Shown: positions 52,339 through 60,723 of the stretch, piece after piece
Layout: every line of letters begins with the position of its first letter
Numbering within the stretch: position 1 is the stretch's first letter
NCBI GenBank assembly: GCA_963970005.1
Contig: CAXAMN010026495.1
Coordinates: 429,520-493,519 of the forward strand
From: Durusdinium trenchii
Taxonomy: Eukaryota > Sar > Dinophyceae > Suessiales > Symbiodiniaceae
Direction: 5' to 3'
DNA length: 64,000 nucleotides
Translations under genes and position numbers: made by a program
Notes under the pieces: generated by a model
The model's database searches: none
The model's input: only the letters and a program-made list of their open reading frames with translations
Told to the model about the DNA's origin: nothing

Positions 52339-53769
52339 TCAAAAATGTAATGAGGAGACGTGAGTGAGTGTTTTGCCACAGTTTTCTTGCATAGAGTGCC
52401 ACGAGACCGCACGTAGCCCAGCAATAAATTGTAGGAACTGGGGACTACCAATGGCACGTAGTCTTGCATCAGCACTTTGCTTAGTGTCTCTACGGAGGGC
52501 TTCTTTTGAGAGGTACGGTGGCGGTATATTGCCTACAGTAGGTTGCGCAACTTGCGGCATCTCAATTGGTGACATGACTAGAGCTCGAAAGTCATGTTGT
52601 CTATAGGGTTCCGGAGCAATAGTTGAAATCGGAACATAGTTGCACTTGGCAAAAACACATTCAATTTCTTGTTTCAGCAGAAGATAGTATTTACGAACTG
52701 TGGTCGGGTCTGCAATATTGGCAACGCTTGGGCGTAGCCCTTTGACCCAGGCTTGGACATCTTCTGGCGATCCTAGCGCAAGACTGGCGAGTTTTGGATG
52801 AAATGAATTGCCAACAAAAGATCTGATTGCGCGCGATGTTAAGAGATATTTGAACTTTGCCATTTTAGTAAAGTTCTGACTGAGGCCTGAGACTTGCAGG
52901 ACTTCTTGGTCTGTAAGAAAGCGAAACGGCAAGTCAATGCTCGGGTTATGAAAGAGCGGCAGAACATCTTGCAGAGCTTCATCCTTTTCTTTGTTGGATG
53001 TCTTGGTAGAAAAGCATCGCAGTAGTCGCATCCAGGCAGATAGGTAAATAGGTGGGATGAAGGAAGCCCATTGAAAGGAGGGTGTTCCATTGTCAGCAGA
53101 TAGATTGGCTAACGCAGCAAGGCAGTCCCTGGAGTGCCAGTGAGAAACTCGCCATAAAAGGGCAGAGGGGTGATAACTGGACCAGCTGTAGCGTAGCGCG
53201 AGGTCACTGATGATCTCAATGGGTCTCATGAAAGGTTGCAAATAGACATCACGCAATATACTTCCTTCACGAATAACTAGTGGGCTCCAATCTTCCGGCC
53301 AGGCAAGGTCGGGTGGGTGGTACACTTGAGCGTCAAGACTCTCATGGAGAGTGTTGTTTTGAAAGAAAATCCGTAACCTCTTGGCGGGCGAGATGACCGA
53401 GGTACACCATGTTAAGTCCGACCTCTGTAAGTGTCGAAGACCTAGGCAAGCACGCATGAAGCGAAAGTGATCAGTGCGCATAGAGCCCGCATTTTCAATA
53501 AAGAAGCGTATCCGATTGCCTGGTATTACTGTAGTAAGTAGGTATAAGGCCAGGTGCATAATAAAAAATAGGACACTCGCAGGACCACAGATACCTAGCT
53601 GGCCATTGTCTCCTCCCGCATAGGTAAGATCAGTACAGGGGCTTCCGCCTATGACGAAAAAGTGACAGTCAGCACCTAACGCAACAAACTCCCAAAGCAA
53701 TCTTGCATTGTCAACAAAAAGGAGGTCGCATAATAGAAGGCTCCTCCTCCCGTAGAGCTGTGCTGCCAC
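52339..53769 (-). CDS. DNMT3-like methyltransferase, catalytic part (element 2)
   Basis: 476 codons. FVIGGSPCTDLTYAGGDNG (motif IV; catalytic Cys45) has the SPC form and preceding GG typical of DNMT3/DRM-type enzymes, unlike the PPCQ of element 1. RIRFFIENAGSM (motif VI; Glu92) follows, with Ala where Val is usual. AKRLRIFF (Arg131, Arg133) fits motif VIII. Near residue 315, RSFVGNSFHPKL corresponds to motif X (GNSW/GRSW in DNMT3). About 155 further residues are unrecognised. Motif I is not in this frame; it ends the preceding ORF (53676-56000), with a -1 step near 53730-53765. All key catalytic residues are present, so the enzyme could be active if the frame change were bypassed. Confidence 0.78.
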   Translation of the reverse strand: MAAQLYGRRSLLLCDLLFVDNARLLWEFVALGADCHFFVIGGSPCTDLTYAGGDNGQLGICGPASVLFFIMHLALYLLTTVIPGNRIRFFIENAGSMRTDHFRFMRACLGLRHLQRSDLTWCTSVISPAKRLRIFFQNNTLHESLDAQVYHPPDLAWPEDWSPLVIREGSILRDVYLQPFMRPIEIISDLALRYSWSSYHPSALLWRVSHWHSRDCLAALANLSADNGTPSFQWASFIPPIYLSAWMRLLRCFSTKTSNKEKDEALQDVLPLFHNPSIDLPFRFLTDQEVLQVSGLSQNFTKMAKFKYLLTSRAIRSFVGNSFHPKLASLALGSPEDVQAWVKGLRPSVANIADPTTVRKYYLLLKQEIECVFAKCNYVPISTIAPEPYRQHDFRALVMSPIEMPQVAQPTVGNIPPPYLSKEALRRDTKQSADARLRAIGSPQFLQFIAGLRAVSWHSMQENCGKTLTHVSSLHF

Positions 53770-56000
53770 TTATGGTCAACCGAGATTCCGTACTTTTCTG
53801 CAACTAAATAGCGAAGTGTTTCATCTTTCTCGCAAAGAACACAAACTTTCAGTCGATAGCCAAATTTGGCTTCAATAATATCAACAGACGAGCCACAGCC
53901 ATCAAACATGCTAAGAATGGCATAGGGAGGATTTTGTGCTGCAGTAGCAACTGGTGACTTGGATGCTGACTTGGCCTTGCTATTAGCTGACATGTTATCA
54001 TTGCCTCCAGCAGAGTACGGGCCATGTCGTGCAGGGCCAGATGAAGCATTTTGGGCTTGGCTAGCTTGCAACGACAAGGAGGGACGGTGACTAGGGTCAC
54101 CGCCTTCCTGTTGAAATGTAAGGGCAGTTTCAGTTGCTCCCTGAGACTGCGATATCGCGTCCTCAATGATTTGGATAGTTTCAACAGGGATAGTGGTTGC
54201 ATCTTCAGGAGATGGTTCATATCTTTCGGGAACAGAGAATTCTTGAACACGTTGCATTCGAGAGGTGACAGGATTTTGGAGGGGAAGCTTCTTAGGAGTC
54301 CCTCGTTTTCGTGAACAAAGAAGAATTCGCGGCCCACGGTTACTCCTGTTGCGTTTGCTTTTCTCTAGCTTTTGTGGAGAGCTGGTTTTAGCTTTCTTTG
54401 TCGTATACGTGCATTGTCCTGACCACTTGGTGGTGATATTAGTGGTGCGATATAGGTGCCCACATATACGGTCACCCTCTTTGATTTTGGCGTCATCAAT
54501 ATAGTGGAGTCCAAAAGCATTGTTGTAGCAAAATGACTTGCCTCGAGGTCCCTCACTTTCGAGGACATAGAAATGTTCTGCGGGTTGATGGTCTCCATAC
54601 AAAGGATCATTCCCTTGATGAATGACTAAAGAGATGCATTGCCAGGAGCCACCACCTGCAAAAAAGGGGTCTTTTCCAAGAAGTTTTGGGTATTGAATCG
54701 CTTGAGGATGTAATTCTCTTGGATATTGCAACCATACAAGTCTGCAAGCAGCAAGCATTTCAATGGTCCAACTACTAGAGGATGCACAATCATGGCAATT
54801 GGACAGCACATCCTCAGAAGAACCTTGTAAGAGCTTTTCAGTCCAAGGGACTGAAGCATTGAAATAGTCATGTCCTAGAGCGGTAGGTGACAGTGCATGT
54901 AGGATGACAAAGGTTGGGACATCATAAGAGGCGCTTTTACCACATACACGACAAGAGCAAGAGACTTTTGAACTAGCTTTTTCGCGAAACGGAGAAGGAA
55001 TCGTCATAACGATAGAGTCAAAAGCAAGCTTGAGATCACCATGGACGTGGGTTGGCAGCGTGGACATGGCAAGTGCAAGATGAAAATGACCAAAGTCATG
55101 ATTTTTGATACTAACAGCTGTAGTCCATCCACGGGCAACCGCAATCATGGCTTGATGAACAATGCGGTCCTCAAAACTAACACGTTCATTCCAATCAGCT
55201 TTGGACAGAAGTCGAAGAGCCGTTGTGTAAAAACCAGCGGTAGAGTTGAGATTTTCATATATTTTAGCAGCTTGCTGGTAATCAGCCTCTTCAAAAGCCA
55301 TATTGGTAAGGGATTCATTGCTGGCAACTATCTGTTTCAGTGTATGAATGTGCACCAGTTGTCGCTGTACAAAAAACGAATGAGCAGTCGTGGGAACAGT
55401 TGTCTCTATGGAAGATTCCGTCTTTGATTCCTTGAGATCCACAGTACTGGGTTGCATAGCCTGATCTGCTTTGACAAGCGTAGTATCAGGTGATTCATCG
55501 CAGGCACCGACTTCCTCAGTGACATTGTTTGTGTGAATTTCAGTTGGTTCACTAGTATGTGAGGCAACATCATCGAGTTCTCCTGCATCTTGCATGTTGA
55601 TCTCGTCAATCAATTCTTTGTTTAGCCTTCCATCAATTTCTTGCACCAATGTCTCAGGGGATATCGTGTCTTGAGTAGTAGCAACATTGGGTAGTGAGTT
55701 GGAGATTGACTGGTGTACCACAGGAGAATGTTTGGGAAGCTGATTGCCAAGTTCTACAAGAAGTGCTACTTCTTGTGTATTTCCAGTAGTGGAATTTGAA
55801 TCAAGTGCAGTGAGTGGCGTTTGTTGTATGTCTTGATTGTAACGTTCGCCCTCATCAACGTACTGACCAACAGCAACAGAATCATCAGGCTGCGAACTTT
55901 CTTTTGCGTGAGAGGATACACGATCAGTATAACTGGGCACATCATTCCCCTCATGGGGGCTGGTACAGCCAGGGATCTCACTGTCGATTTGCGTGGGCAC
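53676..56000 (-). CDS. Element 2 large ORF ending in methyltransferase motif I
   Basis: 774 codons; the first codon is GTG and the frame probably continues from upstream. Residues 1-235 are Thr/Ser/Glu/Asp-rich and disordered. ~235-400 are helical (AADYQQAAKIYENLNSTAG-type helices; the region mentions no known motif). ~365-520 have paired cysteines (CRVCGKS, then NCHDCA), then SWQCISLVIHQGNDPLYGDH, HFYVLESEG, YNNAFGLHYIDD. That layout resembles the finger and His-box half of ubiquitin-specific proteases, but no Cys box is seen, so this is tentative. A basic stretch (KKAKTSSPQKLEKSKRNRS) may be a nuclear signal. The end, AILSMFDGCGSSVDIIEAKF, is C5-methyltransferase motif I, and its continuation lies in the ORF at 52339-53769. 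Confidence 0.7.
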   Translation of the reverse strand: MPTQIDSEIPGCTSPHEGNDVPSYTDRVSSHAKESSQPDDSVAVGQYVDEGERYNQDIQQTPLTALDSNSTTGNTQEVALLVELGNQLPKHSPVVHQSISNSLPNVATTQDTISPETLVQEIDGRLNKELIDEINMQDAGELDDVASHTSEPTEIHTNNVTEEVGACDESPDTTLVKADQAMQPSTVDLKESKTESSIETTVPTTAHSFFVQRQLVHIHTLKQIVASNESLTNMAFEEADYQQAAKIYENLNSTAGFYTTALRLLSKADWNERVSFEDRIVHQAMIAVARGWTTAVSIKNHDFGHFHLALAMSTLPTHVHGDLKLAFDSIVMTIPSPFREKASSKVSCSCRVCGKSASYDVPTFVILHALSPTALGHDYFNASVPWTEKLLQGSSEDVLSNCHDCASSSSWTIEMLAACRLVWLQYPRELHPQAIQYPKLLGKDPFFAGGGSWQCISLVIHQGNDPLYGDHQPAEHFYVLESEGPRGKSFCYNNAFGLHYIDDAKIKEGDRICGHLYRTTNITTKWSGQCTYTTKKAKTSSPQKLEKSKRNRSNRGPRILLCSRKRGTPKKLPLQNPVTSRMQRVQEFSVPERYEPSPEDATTIPVETIQIIEDAISQSQGATETALTFQQEGGDPSHRPSLSLQASQAQNASSGPARHGPYSAGGNDNMSANSKAKSASKSPVATAAQNPPYAILSMFDGCGSSVDIIEAKFGYRLKVCVLCEKDETLRYLVAEKYGISVDHKWQHSSTGGGAFYYATSFLLTMQDCFGSLLR

Positions 56001-56761
56001 TATGGCTCTTGAGAGAGGGGAGACAGCAGTACGATCTGGTCCAAAGGTTTCATGGCAGGCATGTCAGTATCATCCCTTGGACAACTCTGTAGTGACTCTG
56101 CGAACCGTTCAACCGAACCATCAAGCAGGCTACAATCAGGTCGCGGCAGTTTCGGAGTTGGTACTTTACGGACAAGGGCATCAAGTGCACTGTGACTGCT
56201 TTTAGATACACTCGGGGGTTCCTCACCAATTCCGGGCGAAGGGGCAGGAGATTCTTCTTTGCTAGCAGGTGTACAGTCTGGACCAAGGGTGGGTGGAGGT
56301 GACTTCGACTCTCCATAAACATTTTGCCTGCTTTGTTGGCTAGCTGGCAATGATGTGCTACGCTGTGCAATGTGGGCAACAGCAGCACGCCTATTGGTCC
56401 GTTCGGTAGGAACTGCTTTGGGAGATGCAGTATTTTTTCTTTCCGAGGTCAAGTTCTGTCTGACAAATTCGTGGGGAAAGTTAGGGGTATTCGGCAAATT
56501 GGTGGTAACTTTCCATGTCGTGGCAATATGCCCCTTTGGTGCTTTTTGAAATAGGTCAAAAATTTCAAGCTGCCCTGAAAGGAAAAGAACAACGTCAGTA
56601 TGTTCATAGATAGACAGTTGTAAGCCATTGCTAGTGCATCTCGATACCTGACCATTCTCAAATCTGGGTTGATAGACAGTGAGGAATTGATTGCTGTGTA
56701 GGTTGCAAACTGTGGAAGGACTATTGCGTCGCAATCTAACCGACTCCTGTGTAGAGAGATA
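56000..56761 (-). CDS. Element 2 linker ORF, Pro/Ser-rich
   Basis: About 244 codons, no ATG; in the same frame as the preceding ORF, separated from it only by the TGA at 56762-56764. It encodes a short structured-looking N-terminus (NQFLTVYQPRFENG, then LSIYEHTDVVLFLSGQLEIF) followed by a Pro/Ser/Thr-rich disordered region. It ends at a TAG at the 56000 boundary, where the reading moves to the 774-codon frame. It may once have been the middle of one long polyprotein. Confidence 0.45.
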   Translation of the reverse strand, partial: YLSTQESVRLRRNSPSTVCNLHSNQFLTVYQPRFENGQVSRCTSNGLQLSIYEHTDVVLFLSGQLEIFDLFQKAPKGHIATTWKVTTNLPNTPNFPHEFVRQNLTSERKNTASPKAVPTERTNRRAAVAHIAQRSTSLPASQQSRQNVYGESKSPPPTLGPDCTPASKEESPAPSPGIGEEPPSVSKSSHSALDALVRKVPTPKLPRPDCSLLDGSVERFAESLQSCPRDDTDMPAMKPLDQIVLLSPLSQEP

Positions 56762-58093
56762 TCAGGTTTGTTGATCGGACAAGCCAGGAAGACCGAGCGG
56801 TGATCGAGAATAGGCTGCTTGTGAAAAAGAAGATCGATGAGTTGCGAGGCTTCTTATGATTGACCAGGCAAATAGGGACAGCCTCATCAAGTATAGTGCA
56901 TAAGACATCACATTGACTTTACAGAAATTGTAGGACTTGACCCGACTGAATCTTTTGCGGGAAAGATCATTATGAGGCATAGGGAAGAAGGCACTGATTG
57001 CACCTTGATTGATTCCTTTAGCCTGTGAGATAAGAGAATCCTGATGATGTTTGAAATTGCTCGGTATTTGAGATTGAATATCTGAGTTGGCAAGGAAGGC
57101 AACAACTTTTTGTTGACCTTTACCTTGAGCATGGACAATGGAAGAGCAAACTTGAGAAGCATCAAACTTGTGGGAGAGGTGCGCGGACAATTCAGGGATC
57201 ACACTCCCATCTCGAGACATGAGGGTTCCATCGTCTTCAATTTGATAAGCTTCATATCGAGTGCTTCCAATAGTCTGAAGTTCAACTTGCCAGGAATCTT
57301 GGAGGCTGCTAGGCACAAAATTACATTGAAAACAGCCTTCCTCTCTTCCGAAAGAGAGAATGATGTTTTCATGAAAGATAGCTTGCCTGAAAGTTTCCAA
57401 CAATATGCCTGATGCATAAAGCACTAAAATGGACCTCTTTTGAAAATGATAGGGTATGTCCATCGAAATCAGGATTTCTTGAATTTTGTTCTGAAGCTTA
57501 TTGTGAGGCTTTTTGATGCAGTGACGCACATCAAGAAAGGCAACATACTGGTGTTGAAAGAAGGCAGGCATCGTACACTTACTACCAGACCAAAAGAGAG
57601 GTATCATTCTTTGTAATTCTTGCTTTCCTAAGCCAGTAACTTCTGTCTTCAAATATTGATAAATGCTCTCTAAGGAACCTGAAACGCTGTCAAGTTTGGA
57701 TTCAGAAATACAGAAGGTAATGCAGCATCGATCTGTGACACCTAGTGTGGTTTGAAAAGGCACTTTACTCTTGTGTAGTCTGAAACGAAAGACCCCGGGT
57801 ATGGACTTAATCTCGTCATGAATCCTGGGAGCAAGGGGAGCTATTGCACAACCATGTTTCTGAGTATTCAACACATGGAGACACGACCTCCAAACTCCCT
57901 GTAGTAAAGTAAATACTCTTGGTGACCTCTTTGGGTTGTCCAGTTGGCGTGTATATGAAGTTCCTATACTTGGACACACAATGGACTCGGACACTAGGAT
58001 AACGGCATACAAAAAAGATCTTGTGATTTCTTTAAGAGAAAACCTTGATCCTCCTGCGCATGAGATTTGATGAGTTTGAGCCGAGAACTTGAG
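56762..58093 (-). CDS. Element 2 first ORF with PIP box
   Basis: Open from a TAG at ~58095; the nominal start TTG is at 58012, with no ATG at the head. About 416 codons of unrecognised protein with good coding character (CITFCISESKLDSVSGSLES, KKPHNKLQNKIQEILISMDI, NIILSFGREEGCFQCNF). Near residue 335 is QGAISAFF, an exact match to the PCNA-interacting peptide consensus Q-x-x-[ILM]-x-x-[FY]-[FY] (56985-57008), followed by a basic cluster (LSRKRFSRVK), as in many PIP boxes. DNMT1 and the LINE-1 ORF2 protein are known to bind PCNA this way. The ORF ends at TGA 56762; the next ORF continues in frame. Confidence 0.6.
   Translation of the reverse strand, partial: LKFSAQTHQISCAGGSRFSLKEITRSFLYAVILVSESIVCPSIGTSYTRQLDNPKRSPRVFTLLQGVWRSCLHVLNTQKHGCAIAPLAPRIHDEIKSIPGVFRFRLHKSKVPFQTTLGVTDRCCITFCISESKLDSVSGSLESIYQYLKTEVTGLGKQELQRMIPLFWSGSKCTMPAFFQHQYVAFLDVRHCIKKPHNKLQNKIQEILISMDIPYHFQKRSILVLYASGILLETFRQAIFHENIILSFGREEGCFQCNFVPSSLQDSWQVELQTIGSTRYEAYQIEDDGTLMSRDGSVIPELSAHLSHKFDASQVCSSIVHAQGKGQQKVVAFLANSDIQSQIPSNFKHHQDSLISQAKGINQGAISAFFPMPHNDLSRKRFSRVKSYNFCKVNVMSYALYLMRLSLFAWSIIRSLATHRSSFSQAAYSRSPLGLPGLSDQQT
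56985..57008 (-). other. PCNA-interacting peptide (PIP box)
   Basis: Encodes QGAISAFF with basic residues 10-15 positions downstream. It matches the canonical consensus at all four defined positions. A chance match in about 1,900 codons of element 2 is possible but uncommon. Confidence 0.55.
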
Positions 58094-58349
58094 CTAAAGG
58101 CTACGGACACACCTTGGGCTGCTACTTGATAGTCATACATGGCTTGCATGGCCACTTGCTCTGCTGCCAGCGCTAGGCAGTGGCCATAGTGCCCGCTTGT
58201 TATGGGGAGAGAGTGCTTCAGCCAAGTCGATTTCTGTGGTTTCCACCTCTTGCTCCCCTGCACCCAGGGGGCTCTTGCTGCCCCTTTTGAAGGGTCTGGA
58301 GCTCCTCCATTGTGAAGTTTCGTTCAACCTCCCTGCTGAGAAGCTTTGG

Positions 58350-58610
58350 CACGTCTTTTTTTTTGCACGAGTCGAGGCGCTATGTGCAGGTTCTGCACAA
58401 GTCACCTTAGTCGAGTTAAGAAAGAGTTGCTATCCAGGTTGCAATCCATCAGAGAAACAAAACAAACAAACAAAAAACCCCCAAGCAACCAACAACCAAC
58501 AACCACAACCCCCAAAAGAACACCAAACCAAGGAAACAACCTGTTGCGCAACTCTTGTGGTCTTGCAGAGATGGTGAGTGAGGGTGAGACAGGGGCAATG
58601 AGTTCCGCAA
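58350..58610 (+). repeat. A/C-rich dispersed repeat, copy 3
   Basis: T-run plus GCACGAGTCGAGGCGCTATG, gcacaagtcacct, gttgctatccaggttgcaat, an A/C-only tract, then ttgcgcaactcttgtgg and gtgagacaggggcaatga. Closest by eye to copy 2. Confidence 0.75.
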
Positions 58611-58619
58611 AGCACTCAG

Positions 58620-60720
58620 TGAATCTCGTCCTTCAACAAACTCGTAAGTGCCTGCGTCATCTTGTTCTAGTGGCAGGGGGCACAACGAAACGACCTGCTG
58701 CAGGCAAAGGCGAAGAGAGCGTGTCCATGAAAGCTTAGCAAAGGCCCTTGACAACTGCGTAGCCTAAGCACTGTCCTGTCAATGGCAGGTCCTCCAACAT
58801 CAAAATTGGACCCACTGCTTGTCAGCTGGGCTGTTTTGCGCACATGGTGATTAGGGGCTCACAGTTGGCATGATGTGGCAACTAGAGGAAGACCACTGCA
58901 CTTGTGATCGGAATTTCCAAAATAGCGAAAAGCAAGGGGCAGTGCAATGCCACTCTGCGGTGTGGTACACGTGAGCACAGGAAAGTTGCCTATCCCGTTT
59001 CCCCCCAAAGGGAGGTAGCATTGACAAAGCATTCATGAAAGAGACAGATGTGCCAAAGCTTCTCTCCAAGTCTTGAAGATTGTTGCTCCCTAATGCAAGT
59101 TGGAACTGGTGAGGACACGGCCAATCAAAAAGCCTGCAGGCAGAGTTGGTGCCTAGGGCCTTCGAAAAATGCACAGCATTGCGACACTTTGAGTGGGGCA
59201 GTCAGAGCACAACACCACTGGTCGGACACAGTGCTTGCCAGAGTGCTGCTTCCTGGATGCTGGAATAACCTCCCTGTCCCTTTTGAATTGGATTTGCATG
59301 TTCCAGAGCAAATGCTTTTCTCAAGTGTGACAATCTTGACATGCCACAGTGGGTTCGCTGGCTGCCACGCAAACGAAAGTTGAGGATGAATGGGCAGATG
59401 ACTTCTTTGAAGTCCTCAATTGGGGAAAAACTTCTAGAGATGCATGCAGCTGCGCTCACAGCTGGCACCGTGTGCTGGCCCTGCCACCCCTCTCGAGTGC
59501 CCCAACGAGAAAGCTGCCCACCAAAGAAATTTCTTGGTACGCAATGAATGTGATTGCAAACTGCCGTCTTCCCCCTTCTGGACGGAGCATTGCCTGAACG
59601 GTGCTTCCTTGCACCACACAACCACACTTTTTGTGTCGGCTCTACTGTCTCAGGCCACCGATGATTGTGGTGCTCGACCGGCGACACAGTCGTTTTCCCT
59701 GAGGCTTTTTTTCCACGAGTGCGGACGCCGTGTGGGCGGAGTGCCCAGGTCATCATTGAAGGGGAGGAAGCGCGACGTGATGAGGGGGAAAAGAACACAA
59801 GCGACACAAAAAACAACCAAAAACCCCCCAACCCCAAACAAGAAACAGAAACCAGGAGCCACAATTCCCCCTCATTTAAGCGCGTTTCCTCTGTACTAGG
59901 GTGAGACATGTGAAAAGACAAACACTGACTGTTAACTAACTAAGGGCCTGAATTCACTATGAAAGTCGAACGGCATGGTCGGCGCAAGAGCGGAGTGCAG
60001 CGAAACCTATCAAAGGGACCTCGCCCCTTCCACCAAGCTGTGACCAAGAGGGCCACTGCATCGAATGGCAAAGGATGATCAGGTGCTTTGCAAGACCTGC
60101 ATTGTTGATTGTCAGCCAGTCTGATCCTTGCCCAGGGGAGTCAGTTGCTGCTCTGCCTAGCGAGCCATGCAAAAGGCCCATCTCATTGCACAACCCTTTC
60201 AACTGATTGCACGACAGAGACGAGAGGCATGTCGATTGTCAGGCAGTGGAGGCAGAGACAACGGAAGGGGTTTGCTGACGATGGTGTTGCCGTCCCCCCC
60301 GAAGGGAGGTCACCTTTGCACCCCTTAGCATTCAAGGAGTGCCATTGTGGTACTCTCTGTTTCAAAAAGAGAGATCGGCACTAAGTTGCAAAAAGTCTCC
60401 TGTTGCGTGCAAGGCCCGGGTGAAACAAGTGAAACTTGGACCTATCCTAGCATGGTACTTGCGCCTCTTTGTACAGCAATGGCCATGGCGTGGCCGCTGC
60501 AAGGAGAACTAAGGTTCCCCCTGGCAACCTTCCATTACCATTTGCTACCACCCGCCTATCAGGAGCGAAAGCTAAGGCTCTCATTCCTACAGGCTCACTG
60601 TAACGTAGTTACTGGGGCCGAAAGGATGGCTTAGCCTGAGCTTTCTTGAACCTGGCTCACAAAATTGAGACCGCAGAATAGCAGTCCATTCCATTTTGCT
60701 TTGCCGGCTTAGCGTGTGGC
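58620..60720. other. Repeat-rich flank of LRR copy E, no supported gene
   Basis: Mixed short frames. It holds A/C-rich repeat copy 4 and, at 60410-60580, a block (gtgaaacaagtgaaac, cctagcatggtacttg, gaactaaggttcc, ctaaggctctc) also found at 42030-42220. The phrase ccccgaagggaggt near 60297 and cccaaagggaggta near 59003 point to further duplicated flank sequence. Confidence 0.4.
59704..59915 (+). repeat. A/C-rich dispersed repeat, copy 4
   Basis: T-run plus CCACGAGTGCGGACGCCGTG, gcccaggtcatc, then an A/C-rich tract (caaaaaccccccaacccc and similar) and gtgagacatgtgaaa. Most diverged of the four copies; closest to copy 1. Confidence 0.65.
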
Positions 60721-60723
60721 TAC

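Larger units (their letters stand above)
49535..58095 (-). mobile_element. Element 2: LINE-like retrotransposon with DNMT3-like enzyme, decayed
   Basis: Minus-strand order from 5': a ~416-codon ORF with a PCNA-interaction peptide; a 244-codon stretch in the same frame after one TGA; a 774-codon ORF ending in methyltransferase motif I; a 476-codon ORF with motifs IV-X; reverse transcriptase in two or more frames; a zinc motif. No endonuclease domain was recognised. The frames are broken at four or more places in the reverse transcriptase, fewer in the 5' half. The left limit is the junction with LRR copy D at ~49.54 kb. The right limit is uncertain; I set it where the first ORF opens at ~58.09 kb. 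No terminal repeats were found. It is distinct from element 1 in methyltransferase class, reverse transcriptase and accessory domains. Confidence 0.72.

Noticed and set aside
56985-57008. A second PIP box in element 1
   Set aside because: Scanning the four element 1 proteins found no Q-x-x-[ILM]-x-x-[FY]-[FY] match.
58100-58340. The lost 5' half of LRR copy D on the far side of element 2
   Set aside because: Frames here (SGHYGHCLALAAEQVAMQAM) share no LRR or beta-grasp block with the family.
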